DNA of 64,000 nucleotides from Notamacropus eugenii. Its lineage: Eukaryota; Chordata; Mammalia; Diprotodontia; Macropodidae. The notes beneath the pieces were generated by a model. That model ran no database searches and was not told where the DNA came from. It worked only from the letters and a program-made list of their open reading frames with translations. This document shows positions 1 through 11,339 of the stretch, piece by piece. Made by a program: the position numbers and the translations under genes. The stretch covers positions 186,071,022-186,135,021 of the forward strand of contig NC_092875.1 of NCBI RefSeq assembly GCF_028372415.1. Direction: 5' to 3'. Each line of letters opens with the position of its first letter. The first letter of the stretch is position 1.

Positions 1-780
1 GATGTGGTAGATGACCTTGACATCTTCAATGTCTGACCAAGCTCCTGCTTCAATCACCTCCATGGTCAATGAAAAAGATCACTCTTCTCTGCTCATTCTG
101 CCAGGGGAATGCTGGGGGTAGAAATCTTCCTACCTCACTGGAAGGTTGGAGGTCTTTTGGTTGCCTTCAACCTGACTTAGCCCAACGGCCAAGGCAGTTT
201 CCTGGTGTGTAGCCACTGTACATACTAAAGCTTCTTGGAGCCACAGGTGAGAATAGGGTGAAAAGTGAACACCCATCACTTTGTGCGAGTCTTCCCATAC
301 CTTTCTAAGACTTGTTTTGTTCCATGAATTGAAAATAAAATACATTTTAAAAAATGGACACCAAAGGTGGATGAAGCTCAGTAAGCCCTCACATGAGACG
401 TGCTAGTCCTCCCTGAACACTCTATACACCCCAATATACATTCAGTTAGAGAAGACTTAAAGGAAACAACAAAGGGGAGCCATTACTGTAATCCCCAGAC
501 TCTTGAGCTATTAGTTTAATTTGCTTTGGAGAAAAGAGAAAGCCATCTTGATTAAAGGATTGGCATTAGCATATATAATCACTATCACCATCATAATTAT
601 CAACAATAACAACAAATATTTACTGAATACTTACGTTACGGGGCCCTTTTCAAGTGCTGTGGATTACACAGAGAATTATGAGACATGTCCGAAGCCTCTG
701 GGGGTTTGTAATACAGTAGAGGAACATATGAGGGCTATTGTGGCAACACTGGTAACGTAATAAATAAAATTAATGAGCTT
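1..780. other. Unannotated AT-rich sequence
   Basis: I see no gene and no confidently recognisable repeat here. The stretch at about 590-680 loosely resembles an antisense L2 3' end (the motif of increasing position, total and tissue of 'tttactgaatacttac'), but it is too diverged to call. Small open frames on both strands lack any family signature. Confidence 0.4.
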
Positions 781-782
781 TC

Positions 783-1450
783 TTTTTAAAAAACATTTTA
801 TTGATATCTTTTGTTCTAACATTGTCATCATTTCCAGATATACCAACCACCGTATCCAACCAAAGAGCCTTCCCTTGTATCAGAGAGAAACAATTAGCAT
901 ATCCAATTGACACAGTGACTATATTTGATGAAATATTTAAATTCTGCACCTGCAGTCCACCATCTTCCTTTCAAAAGTAGGGAGGTACTTCCTTATCTCC
1001 AAGGCCAACAATGGCCATTACAACTATTAAAAGGCATAATAGGAATACTTTAATTTACTCTAATTTTTGCTTCATTTTAATATTCTTTTCATTAACAATA
1101 TGTATACATTGTTCTCCTGGTTCTACTTCACTCTCTGCATGAATTCATTCAAGTCCTTTCACATTTCTACGCATTTCTCATACTCATTTTTCACATGCCT
1201 CAATCAACTGGCACTCACTTTGTTATGTGTTGTACTTTCATAAAGAAAGTCTTACTATGAATATTGGCAAATATGAGGCCTTTCCTTCTGTTTTTGACCT
1301 TCTTGGCAAATAAGCCAAGGATTTCTGGGTCAAGGGGTATGAATAATTAGTTACGTTTTTCTTTTCAAAATTATTTTCTAGTGGAGCTAGACCAATTTAT
1401 AGTATTAGCTTTATTTCTGCATCATTAGAATTCTCCAACTCCCCTTCTTT
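783..1450 (-). mobile_element. L1 3'-UTR fragment, antisense
   Basis: The plus strand reads as the reverse complement of the marsupial L1 3' region: a 'ttttattgatatcttttgtt' start, then a 'ttctcctggttctacttcactctctgca' type block and a 'tttctgggtcaaggggtatg' type block in the usual order. The same order recurs at about 8.89-9.37, 46.25-47.86 and 53.73-55.0 kb. The copy is strongly diverged and has no open frame. Confidence 0.55.
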
Positions 1451-2620
1451 CTCAACAAATTCAGTGTCTTGGCCTACATGAAGTTGAAACAGCTGGCTAG
1501 TCTGATCAACTCAAACTCTTGATCAATACAGAACCAAAGAGGAGGTCTTATAGCCATGAGTTCACATAGGCACAAATATACTTTCTTTTTAGAACTAGTA
1601 GGAGTAAGAAAATATTGATTCTCTAGCTTTATTCTCAATCTTTGATCCATTTCAAGATTACTGAATTTGTTCCACAGTACTTTGATGAAATGTAAAGAAT
1701 GTTTTCATTTAGCCTGGCTGAAGAGTCCTCTGACTTTAAAAGATAAAACATTTCTTTGCCCTAGTTATGTAGTTTATGCTGTCCAATTTTTGTTTTTTAA
1801 ACCACAATGTCAACATTCTTTGCTCCTGTGATTATCTTAGAAAAAAACCCTAGCACTTCTCTCCCACAGAAAACTGCAACCCTGAAGTCTATGGATCTCT
1901 TTGAGATACATAAAGCTAATACACAGAAGGCTGCCTCTTATATAGACACTGGGCATGCCCTCTTTTCCTGCCCATTATCATATTCCACATTTGTTTTAGC
2001 TGGGTCCATTGCATTAGGCATTCCTGAATATCTCCCTGCTTGGGATATTGCTGTTTGAGTGAAAATCCAATCTTTCCCATGTTTTGCTGGCTCAGGAGGC
2101 TGCCTTGGTTTGATGATGATTGCTATCCAGGCACTCCCCTCCTCCACCTCATTGACGAAGAGGAAGCTATAGTCTGAATATTCTGAATCCAAGACAGTCA
2201 TCTCTGAGGGACCATGGCTGACCCACCTTCTTTTTCCTGATGTGATTGGGCCACCTGGTTATTTGAGGTCCTGAAAGCAACACTGATCATATCATTCCAT
2301 TATATTTTTTGGTTCCTATGCCCTTGCCCCAGAAAGTTAATTTTCTTCTCTTTTCTTAAGTTACAATGTTCCATAATGAAGCCCTATTGCTTTTACATAC
2401 AACTAATTTGTTGGATTCTTTTGTGAAACTCTCTTGGAATCCTATAATTTACATTAAGGATTGAAACATTATCCTTCTGCAATAAAAATATCCTTAATTG
2501 GAGAAAAAAGAATGGAGGGAAATATAGTTAGTAATCATATCTGTAAATGTGAATTAGATGAGCTTACAGAAGTTGATAGCAGAATGGATGAGAAATGAGA
2601 ATCCAACAGTAGTTTTTCTC
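1450..2620. other. No recognisable feature
   Basis: No repeat or gene is recognised. An 87-codon open frame on the minus strand (1938-2201) has no family signature I know and no flanking splice or poly-A context, so it is not called as a gene. Confidence 0.4.
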
Positions 2621-2629
2621 TTTTTTAAT

Positions 2630-3720
2630 ATGAGACATGCTTGAAACAGAAAGATACATGCAGAGTTAAAATAAAGGGCTGGAGCAGAATCTATTATGCT
2701 CCAGCAGAAGTTAGAAAAATAGGCAGGTGTAGTAGTCCTATTTCAGACAAAGCAAAAGCAAAAATAGACCTAATTAAAAGTTAATCAGGGAAATTACATT
2801 TTGCTAAAACTTACCTTGGATAATGAAGTAATATTAACAATTTTTACAGCAAGTTTCTTTGATAATAGCCTCGTTTCTCAAACACATAGCGAACTGAATC
2901 AAATTTATAAAAATAAGAATCCTTCTCCAATTGATAAAGGTCAAAGGATACGAACAGATAGTTTTCAGAAGAAAAAATCAAAGCTATCTATAGTCATATG
3001 AAAAAGTGCTCTAAATTGCTATTGATTAAAGAAATGCAAATTAAAACAACTCTGAGGTACCATCTCACACTTATCAGACACATGCTAGAGAGGGCAAAAA
3101 AAAAATTAGGTACAGTAATGAGTTGTGAACTGGTTCTGGAGAACAATTTGGTCCGTGCAGAAAGGGCTATAAAACTGTGCATACCTTTTGATTCAGCAAA
3201 ATCATTCCTAGGTCTATACCCTGAAGAGATCAAAGAAAAAGAAAAAGAACCCATATATACAAAAGTATTTATAGCAGCTCTTTTTGCGGTAGCAAAGAAC
3301 TAAATATTGGGAGGTACTCATCAGTTGGAGAATGGTTGACATGAATTATGATTGTGAGGAAGTACCATGGTGCTATAAGAAATGACGAAGGGAGTGGTTT
3401 CAGAAAAACACATGGCAAGACCTATATGAACTGATGCAAAGTGAAGTGACCAGAACCAGGAGATCATTGGGTACAGTAATGGCAATGTGGTAATGATGAT
3501 CAATTGTGAAAGACTTGGCTTCTCTGATCAATACAATGATGTGAGAAAATTCCAATGCATATGATAAAAAAAAGTTATCCTCCTCCAGAGAGAGAACTGA
3601 TTAACTCTGAGTGCAAATAAAAATATAATTTTTCACTTTATTTTTCTTGCTTTTTTTGAAATATGGCTAACATGAAAATGTTTTACGTGATTTCACATGT
3701 AAAAAATGAATAAAAATGTC
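2630..3720 (+). mobile_element. L1 retrotransposon, internally deleted
   Basis: About 2640-2865 reads as the APE-type endonuclease part of L1 ORF2: on the plus strand it encodes a broken version of the '...GWSRIYYA...' and '...SDKAKAKIDLIK...' blocks. At about 2866 it jumps to the extreme 3' end of ORF2 plus the 3' UTR (the 'ggtcaaaggatacgaacag' and 'gaaatgcaaattaaaacaac' blocks), ending in an A-rich tail near 3720. The whole reverse-transcriptase region is missing, so this is a dead, internally deleted copy. Naming is from recognition of L1 blocks that also occur, reversed, in the L1 at 31.3-37.7 kb. Confidence 0.75.
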
Positions 3721-4420
3721 CTGTTACTTATGATCTGGTGGCTATCTATAAGGATATTTCCATTGAACTAAAGTTATTCCTATATATAGAACTTTGTTGA
3801 CAAGATTGTTAGTGCTGGTAAATGTTTAACAACCAGTTTTCTTTTAGGGAAAGTATGCAGAATACACCTTTAAGTTTAATCTGTAGTATTAGCACTTTCT
3901 CCATCATTTTCTTGAGGCTACACAATCAAAAAAGCAATAAATCAAGTCCTAGTTTATAGCATGTAAATGCTCAGACTGAAAATTTAACATTCAGCTCTTC
4001 TGAGCTGATTGAAGTTGACTTCAGCATACCACTGGCTGCTGAAATCTGACATAAGTTTGGCCAAGATGTCATTTTTCATGAGGAAGGGATTGGGGCTTCT
4101 TAGAAATGTGTATTAGACAAAACTGTCCTTTACTAGATGGATTGTGTCAGGGCTCCTGAAGGGTTTATCTAGTAGCATTCATTTCTGTCTCCCTTCTCCT
4201 TCCTCCATATTTCCTTCTTCTCTCCTCTTCTCCACTCCTTTCTGCAGATACTCCTTAAAAAGATGACCTACATAGACTTGCTACACAAATCTTGCACATC
4301 TGCATACAAAACTAAAAGAAATGGAATGGACTATGAATAAAAGACACCTGTGTAGCAGGGGTGATCAGGAAAACTTGGGATTGATTTGGTGAATTCCCCA
4401 TAATTAACCTGATGATATTA
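3720..4420. other. No recognisable feature
   Basis: AT-rich sequence after the L1 tail with no convincing coding, RNA or repeat signal. Confidence 0.4.
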
Positions 4421-4429
4421 GAAGTCTGG

Positions 4430-4975
4430 ACTTGATGCCTTCTGCTGCTATCTCCCCCATCTCATATGAAGAGCATGTCCTTTTCCTTGACAAACCTTCC
4501 TGCATGCTCAAGTGATTCCATCCCTTGCAATCCAGAAAATTGTCCCCCTCTGTCATCTCCATTCTATCATTTATATTGAATCAGCCTATCAACTGACTGC
4601 TTTCCTCTTGTCTACAAATGTGTCCATGCCTGCCCCCTTCTTCAAAAAAATTCTCACTTGATCCATTCGTGGGATTATTATGCCATTTTCTCTTCCTTTT
4701 GTGACTAAATTCCTTGTGAGGACCATCTACAATAGGTACCTATATTTTCCCCCCTTCTCTTTCTCTACTTAATTCTTTGCAATGTCTTCTGACTTCATCA
4801 TTTAACTGAAATTGTTTTCTCCAAAGTTACTAATGATCTCTTAATAGCCAGATTTAACGGTCTTTTCTCAGACCTTATCCTTCTTGGCCCCTCTGTAGCT
4901 GAGGGACACCAAGAGATCACCCTCTTCTCCTTGAACCTTTTCTCTTTGGTTTTCATCTCTTCTCCCAGCAGTAAT
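4430..4975 (+). mobile_element. L2 LINE fragment (ORF2 region)
   Basis: The pyrimidine-rich plus strand matches the L2 reverse-transcriptase region. The clearest part is about 4800-4910, which encodes a broken version of 'VTNDLL.A..NG..S.L..L' that also appears, reversed, near 7190-7300. No intact frame remains. Confidence 0.6.
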
Positions 4976-5830
4976 GGTGAATTCTAGTAGAAGCACAAGG
5001 CATTGGCATTATTATAGCCAGGGCTGTGAAAGTTAAAAAAATAAAACAAAACATGCTAAGACCATCAACGTGGGAGACCAGATTATGAAACTAACCTGAA
5101 ATTGAACTCCAAGCCAAGCCACAATATGCAGCAAGGTGATGATGCCTAATTTCCTAAAATCCCATTACAATATCACCGTACAACATAATGGAACATGTTT
5201 TTGTTGTTGTTATGAGTAGAATTTTATTATAAACATATTTTTGTAAATCACATAGCTTATCAGCATATATGAAATGGAGCTGATGGAGTGGCCTGGGAAA
5301 GGAGAAAAGTGTTCCATTTTATTGTTCCTGTTTTTTGGATTCTTGTCTATGTTGTTTTGGCTGCTGGTTTGAGAGTTTAAGCAGGATGGGATATTGGAGG
5401 CAGAGAGATAGGAAGGAGAGTTGAAAAATAATTGTTGTTTAGTGGTAACTCTAAAAAAAGCTCATTTGAAAGCCAATTTTTCTCTCCTAAGTGGTTTAAA
5501 CAGCACATAATCAAATACTGTAATGAGAGTGGCTATTGTCTGAATAGGGATGAAGGAAGGCATTTTGGAAACAGAACAGAACAGAACAGAATAGCAGAAC
5601 TGAAAAGGACCTTGGAGATCTACACTTGACGAGAGAGGCCATTTGACTTGGACAAAGTTACATAGTCAATTAGACTTAGCTGGGACTTGAACTTAAGCCA
5701 TCTCCTTGCCAGCACAATGTTCTTTCCATAATGATTCTGTGTTATTTCTACATTTGTGTATTTTTAGATTATTCACTGAAATAGTTTTATTTCATAGAAC
5801 CTTTTTAAAAGGTTTGCTTTGGCGGTCTTT
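4975..5830. other. No recognisable feature
   Basis: No gene or confidently named repeat. A short tandem of 'gaaca' units lies near 5571-5590. Confidence 0.4.
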
Positions 5831-6096
5831 ATATTGGGAATTTACCAACCTCATACAATTTCAGCTTCAGAAGGGACTTTAGAGGCTATCTATTGAAAGC
5901 CATCCCTGATCAAGAGTTTCCTTTATAATGCACATAACATGTGGTCATCCAGCTTTTGTATGAGAATCTCAAGTGAGGGGGGAAACCTGTTGTCTCCCGT
6001 GGCAACCAATTCTACTTTTGAATAGCTCTAATGGTTTGGAAGTTTTTCCTTACATGAAGTCTCAATCTACCTGTCTGCAACTGTCCACAAGTCAAA

Positions 6097-7296
6097 TTGA
6101 GAAGCATTTATTAAATGTCTACACTGTGCTTGGCACTAGGGAAGCAAAAAAAAAAAAATAGTCCCTGCCCTCAAGGAGCTTATAGTCTAATGGAGGAGAC
6201 AACATGCAAAATATTATGTACAAATAAGACATAAAGGATCAATTGTGGTTGATCAACAGAGGGAAGAGACTAACATCAAGGAGGGATCGAGGAAAACTCC
6301 TTAAAGAAGGTGGACCTTTAGCTAAGATTTGAAGGAAGCCAGGGAAATTAGGAGGGAGACATTTCATATGTGGGAGATAGCCAGAGAAAATGCCTGAAGT
6401 TGGGAGATGGTGTTTCTAGTGCAAGGGACAACAAGAAGGACAATGTCTTTGAATTGCAGAGTATGTGGAGGTGTGTAAAGTATAAGAAGACTGGGAAGTG
6501 GGGAGGGAGACATTATGAAGGGTTTTAAAAATCAGAGGATTTTACACTTAATCTTGTGCATCAGGAACTGTGGAAGAGAGGATGAATCGGTGTAGAGGGA
6601 GACTTGAGGCAGGGAGGCTGACCAACAGACTTCATAGTAGTCTAGGTGTGAGGTCATGAGGACCTGAACCAGGGTGGTGGCACTCTTAGAGGAGAATAGG
6701 GGGGTATTTATGAGAGATGTCATGAAGTAAAAACAACAGAACTTGGCAACTGAGAGGGAGAGTGAGAAGCAGAGGCTGACATCTAGGTTGCAAGCCTGTG
6801 TTATTGGGAGGATCATAGTAATAGATAGTAATAGAGAAATTAGAAAGAGGGGAGGATTTTAGGGGAAAGATGAGTTCAGTTTTGCACATGTTGAGTTTAA
6901 CATGTCCAATGGGCAGTTGGACATGTGAGACTGGAGGTCAGGAAAGGGACTGGGACTTGAGAATCATCAGCCTAGAAATAATTGAATTCATGGGAGGTTC
7001 CATGATTACCAAGGGAAATACGATAGAGGGGGAAGAGAAGAGGTTCCAGGACAGAATCTTAGGGGATTCTTACCATTGGCAATCATGACCTCACTGCAGA
7101 TCCAGCAAAGGAGGCTAAAAAAAGTCAGGCAGATGAGTAGGGGCAGAACCAGGAGGGAAGTTATCATAAAAACCTAGGGAAAAGTGATCTTCTAGGAGAA
7201 GAGGGTAGCCAACAGTGTCAAAGGCTTCAGAGAGCTCATGGATGAGGACTGAGCAAAGTCCATTAGATTTGGCAATTAGGAGATCATTGGTAACCA
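6097..7296 (-). mobile_element. L2 LINE inserted in the CR1/L3 element
   Basis: The L2 3' end lies at the left ('attgagaagcatttattaaa' followed by the 'ctgccctcaaggagcttata' block). Reverse-transcriptase sequence lies to the right: about 7190-7296 reads on the minus strand as 'VTNDLLIAKSNGLCSVLI' followed by 'LSEAFDTV', an eroded form of the L2 'LSAAFDTVDH' motif that carries a catalytic aspartate. A remnant of the second motif (ADDS) falls near 6965-6985. The copy is 5'-truncated at about 7296. It interrupts CR1/L3 3'-UTR text, so it is the younger of the two. Confidence 0.75.
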
Positions 7297-7734
7297 TCAC
7301 CCGCTGCTCTTAGTTTTCTCTTCTAGGGACCAAGTAGAACAAATACAATCCTTCTATGTGGCCACCCTCAAAATACTTGGAATAAAACTATCTTTTCTCC
7401 TCTGCTCCCCTTTAATTTTCCAGGGTGAGCATGTCTTTTTTTCCTTCACTCTATCATCGTTTATTAAGGCCTTCACTATTATTATTGATCTCCTCTGGAT
7501 ACCTTATAGCTTATCTATGTCTTTCTAAAAATGTGGTGACTGAAATTTAACATAATATCTCAAATGTCATCTGATGAGCATAGAATGCAGTGGGACCATT
7601 ACCTCCTCAGTTCTGGTCATTATGTCTTTCTTAATGTCATCTACAATCTCATTTCCTTCCATTTCACACTAATGACTCACATTGAGCTTGTAGTCCACTA
7701 AAATCTCAAGACTTTTTCCTTCTAAAACTGAAAT

Positions 7735-7975
7735 TTTAAAAATATTTTTTCAATGAACAAATCTCTTTTCTTCTCCCTAATAAAAAGAAAAGCTAAACTT
7801 TAAAAAATGCATGCTCAAGAAAAACTAATTTTTTAATTGATCACATCCAAAAATAAATCTTATTCTGCCACCCAGAGTCCATCGTTCTTTGGCAGTAGGC
7901 ATGTTTCATCATCATACTTCTAGAATCCTGATTGGTTAACCTATTGATCAGAATTCTTAAGTCATCAGGTCTTTT
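7735..7975 (-). mobile_element. L1/HAL1 3'-end fragment inserted in CR1/L3
   Basis: The block 'ttttttcaatgaacaaatct' followed by 'agtccatcgttctttggcag' and 'ctagaatcctgattggttaa' is a marsupial L1-type 3'-end sequence read in reverse. Related text occurs at about 15.34-15.43, 17.91-18.13 and 46.16-46.25 kb. CR1 coding text continues on both sides. Confidence 0.5.
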
Positions 7976-8860
7976 CCAGACAAACTGCTATGTTTCCACC
8001 TCTCCTCCATCTTATTTTTCCAAAGTTGATTTTCAGAACTCACTTGGGACTTTAAATTTACTGCAATTAAATTTCATCTTATTAGATTAAGCCAATGTTT
8101 TATCTTGTTAAGATATTTTTTAAATTCTGAGTTTTTATTTAATGTGTTAACTATCCTTCCTATTTCATGTGATCTGCTAATTTGATAAGAATGTTATCTA
8201 TGCCTTTTTCCAAATCATTGATACAAATGTTCAGTGTCAAAAGGTCGAATGCAAATACCTGCACTTTTACATAAAAGACTTCCTTCCACATTGATATAGA
8301 TAGAACCATGAATGACTACCCTTTATGTCCGTCCATTTGTCAGGTACTTCTATAAAGTCTAGGTAAAAAATATCTATATCATTCCCACGATCTGCTGGTA
8401 TAGTCACCCTGTTGAAAATGGAAATGATAATTATCTGATATTATCTACTCTAGGTAAACTCATGCTGATTCTAATTATTACCTCTTTCTAAATTCAGTAA
8501 TCATCCCCTAAATAGTATACTTAAAATTTTTTTGACATAAATTTAGCTGATCATTTGCAGCTTCTAATCTTTTCCCTTAGAAATCAGGACAATACTTGGT
8601 CTTCTCCAGTACTGTGGAACTTTCACAATTCTCCATGGCTATTTGGATATCACTGACACTGGCTCAGCAAAAGCATCCACCAATTCTTTGAATACCCTAA
8701 GGTATAATTCATCTGGGATGGGTGACTTGAACTCTTAAAAGCATCTAGGGGCTCTCTTACTAACTCCCTCTTTATAAATTCCTTAATAGTCATTTTTGTT
8801 CTGTTTCTTTCTTTTGCTTTTCAAGGTGCTAATGCTCTTTACATTTTTTCAGATTCATAC
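7975..8860 (-). pseudogene. CR1/L3 reverse-transcriptase remnant
   Basis: About 8700-8580 translates on the minus strand as an eroded 'LRVFKELVDAFAEPVSVIS', then 'WR..KVPQYWRR' and 'LISKGK'. These correspond to the start of the CR1 reverse transcriptase ('...VLKELA..IAEPLS.IF..SW..G.VP.DWR.A...PVFKKGK'). About 8360-8220 matches the 'IFINDL' neighbourhood and 8070-8100 the 'MKFN..KC' block. Stops and frameshifts are frequent. The normal role would be target-primed reverse transcription; this copy cannot encode it. Confidence 0.65.
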
Positions 8861-8884
8861 ACTGCTTTAACTTTATTTTTTAAA

Positions 8885-9370
8885 ATTGACTATACATTTT
8901 GTTTTGAGAAAGCAGACATATCCCTATAGATGTTCTCTCTGCTGTCCCCCTTCCCCAATCCAACAAAGTACATCCTCTGAAAACAAAGTTTTTAACTATT
9001 AACAGTAAAGAGGACTACATCTTTTAATTTAGATAACATGACACTAATGTTGATTGTAACATCTGGTCACGGTGTTGTTGCCTCTCCATACTGAATTTAC
9101 TTTTATTGTTACATTTGTCATGTATACATATATATATGTATAGTGTATGTATATTAATATGTAGTATTATTATACTTTATTTCTACTTTCTTCACTCTGT
9201 ATGATTTCATACGACTCCAATTTCCAAATTTATTGAAATTCTTTATGTTTGCCATATATTACTGTACAGCAATATTTCACCATATACATGTGCCATAATT
9301 TTTAGTCATTCTCCATTTATTGGGCACCTATTTTATTACTTAATTTTATCCTTTTTAGTTCAAAAGTCAT
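8885..9370 (-). mobile_element. L1 3'-UTR fragment, antisense
   Basis: The blocks occur in the same order as in the other antisense L1 tails of this window, for example 'tttatctcactctgtatgat' type text and 'cattctccatttattgggca'. It sits between CR1 reverse-transcriptase and linker sequence and so looks inserted. It contains a 'tatacatatatatatgtata' AT-rich run near 9121-9160. Confidence 0.5.
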
Positions 9371-9420
9371 TTTCTTGGCAGAAAAAAAATAGAAATTAAG
9401 TAAGAGTAAGTAAGTAAAGT

Positions 9421-9566
9421 TGTATATGTTTGTCCTTCCTTCTCGAAGAGGACCATGACATCAAGATGATGACATGACTTGCAGTTGACTTTGATTTGAG
9501 TGAGGGAGAGCTGTGTGAGGTCACCAGTCTCACTTTAGGCTAAGGTCTTATCAGATTCTCACTTTG
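9421..9566 (-). mobile_element. RTE-tailed SINE with 12-bp target-site duplication
   Basis: On the minus strand the element ends in the tail 'gaaggaaggacaaac', preceded by 'gatgtcatggtcctcttcga', like the copies at 13.80, 18.94 and 20.87 kb. Perfect 12-bp direct repeats 'agtaagtaaagt' flank it at 9409-9420 and 9567-9578, which fixes the insertion boundaries. It is non-coding and would have relied on a LINE with the same tail. Confidence 0.7.
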
Positions 9567-9915
9567 AGTAAGTAAAGTAAGCAAGAGTAAAGAGAGTAAA
9601 CCCACCTCTATACTCTCATTGTCATCTCTTTTACCAAAAGCAGAGATCTTGGCATTTCTTGGATACCTCCCAAGAACATCATAAAAAACCAGACATCTAA
9701 ATAAACAAATAAACAAACCCAATTTATGGTCCCTAGTTTTCTTGCCAGCTTAGGTTCTTTCTGAACTTGAGCACAACTGATCTTATTCTTCCAGGACCAT
9801 GCCCTTCTTTTGTATTCATCGTCTATCTTTTGCCTTTGCTTCTAACTTCTGTACACATCTTTGAAATATCTAAGTTGGTCACTGAGTTCTCTGACTCTAT
9901 ACTGTGTACTTAGAC

Positions 9916-10102
9916 CAGTGGTGTCAAACTCAAATAAAACAGCGGCCCCTCACCCATACATAAAGATCCCTGCAGCTGAATATTCGCTTAGACAACCACA
10001 TATGCTCTATTATAGTTATATTGATTTCATTTCATATTTTCCAATAACGTTTTAATCTGGTTCTGGTGCCCTCAGGTGCAATCCTTATGTTTGAGACTTC
10101 TG
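9916..10102 (+). mobile_element. hAT-type MITE with 8-bp duplication
   Basis: The 187-bp element starts 'cagtggtgtcaaactcaaat' and ends with the imperfect inverted copy 'atgtttgagacttctg'. The flanking octamers 'acttagac' (9908-9915) and 'ccttagac' (10103-10110) match at 7 of 8 positions. An 8-bp duplication and a CAG...CTG terminus are hallmarks of the hAT superfamily. There is no coding capacity, so it is a non-autonomous copy. It interrupts the CR1/L3 element. Confidence 0.7.
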
Positions 10103-10249
10103 CCTTAGACAACTCTCCTTTTTCTTGGAATCATTTATCTTTGTGTCTTTGTATCTTCAGAACTTAATTCTTGTAAACTTTCCATCCTTCCTTTCCTTAT
10201 AAAATTTTATTCCCTGATATTTCACCTGTCTTTTCTCTGAATCCTTCTC

Positions 10250-10644
10250 TCTCTCAAAATTGGGAGCATATTAGATAAATTTTCAGCTTTCTTCTTCTTC
10301 TCTGGCAACAATTTTAATATAGAGTCTTCATTTTTCTTCAAGGCTCCCATCATTTCTACCTTGTTGAGAATCAGGTCCAGAATGGCAGTTCCCCTCATCA
10401 GTTCCTCTGTCTTTTGAGAGATGAAATTATCATTAGCAAGTCAAGAAATTATTAACTGCTCGGCTTTTGGCAGACAGAGAGCTCTATTGATGTCCTGGTA
10501 ATTGAAGTCTCTTATCCTGACTTTATCAAGTCTACTTGCCAGGCTTGTGATTTGTTTCCTAAATATCTCATCTATTTCCTCTGCCTCTCCAGGTGGTCTG
10601 TAGTAGGCCCTGATAATGATATTGCTTATTCCTGCCTCCATCAA
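10250..10644 (-). pseudogene. CR1/L3 endonuclease-domain remnant
   Basis: A 67-codon open frame at 10441-10644 reads 'AYYRPPGEAEEIDEIFRKQI' and then 'RDFNYQDI'. These are the 'VYYRPP' and 'GDFNYPDI' motifs of the APE-like endonuclease of CR1-clade LINEs; the conserved Gly before DFN is Arg here. Past the stop, the same frame continues with 'DNFISQKTEELMRGTAILDL', matching the next CR1 block. In life this domain nicks target DNA. The copy is a broken relic. Confidence 0.75.
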
Positions 10645-10821
10645 TCTTCACCTTAAGGTTTGACATCTTGTTTCTCCAATCATGTTCCTGTAGACAGTGT
10701 TATAATTCTGGTTTCTCAAGATATGTCGCACTGAGAATTTTCACCAGCATCATTTCAAACCTTACCTAACACCAGTTGATCTCTGGTAGTGAACCAGTTT
10801 GTTTAAATATGTGTGTTTATG

Positions 10822-10900
10822 TGTATTTTATATATATACATATACACACACATATATATGTTATATATGTATATATACATATAGATGTTATATATATTAC
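10822..10900. repeat. TA/CA-rich microsatellite
   Basis: Alternating purine-pyrimidine TA and CA repeats, immediately next to the GA tract. The open frames through it are low-complexity artefacts. Confidence 0.85.
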
Positions 10901-10902
10901 AT

Positions 10903-10925
10903 ATGGAGAGAGAGAAAGAGAGAGA

Positions 10926-11001
<76 letters not shown>
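10903..11001. repeat. (GA)n purine tract
   Basis: About 100 bp of nearly pure GA/GAAA repeat. The plus strand is almost all purine. Confidence 0.95.
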
Positions 11002-11039
11002 TTGACAAAGAACATCCTGGCAGAGACAAAATTCCTCTA

Positions 11040-11330
11040 GTTTCTTCCTTCTGTGTCTTTTTACAAATCACTGTCACAAATGTTTGGTGTTATAGGTTCA
11101 AACAGAAGCACCTGGGCTTTTACATGAGAGACCTCCCACACTGGTAGAGAGCCATGGATGACTTTAGGTCCTGGACCATGGACCCTTTAGGTCCATCATT
11201 GAACCAGATCCAGATGTACCTAACTATACTATGGCCTGGCCCATACCTCCCTGGCTTGTTTTCCATATGTTCAAGATAGACAGTTCTTCCATTTCGCTTC
11301 CCTCTGACTAGTCAGAGTTATTCTTGACAA
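11040..11330 (-). mobile_element. CR1/L3 fragment, antisense
   Basis: The text from about 11062 ('tcacaaatgtttggtgttat') to 11260 is homologous to 8217-8350 in the larger CR1/L3 element ('tacaaatgttcagtgtcaaa' onward), with the same orientation. It represents the same part of the reverse transcriptase, so it is a separate copy or a duplicated piece. Confidence 0.5.
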
Positions 11331-11339
11331 GGCCATGGA

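Larger units (their letters stand above)
5830..10780 (-). mobile_element. CR1-clade (L3-like) LINE, near complete, with five nested insertions
   Basis: Read on the minus strand, the order is endonuclease (10640-10250), linker (10103-10250 and 9730-9907), reverse transcriptase (8860-7975), ORF2 C-terminus and 3' UTR (7735-7297, continuing 6095-5830). This is the order expected of one CR1-clade element. The 3' part carries the amniote CR1/L3 text 'ccagcttttgtatgagaatc' and 'agtttttccttacatgaagt'. The text stops at about 6095 and resumes at about 7297 in register ('gcaactgtccacaagtc' then 'ccgctgctcttagttttc'), which shows that the L2 between them is an insertion. Other insertions are listed separately. 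All frames are broken. Calling it one element rather than several co-oriented fragments is an inference from order and register. Confidence 0.7.

Noticed and set aside
1938..2201. 87-codon minus-strand frame starting with Met
   Set aside because: Looks moderately protein-like but matches no family I know. An opposite-strand frame overlaps it, and length alone is not evidence in AT-rich DNA.
10776..11147. 123-codon frame rich in Arg and Glu
   Set aside because: Translation of the (GA)n and TA/CA repeats, with equally long frames on both strands.
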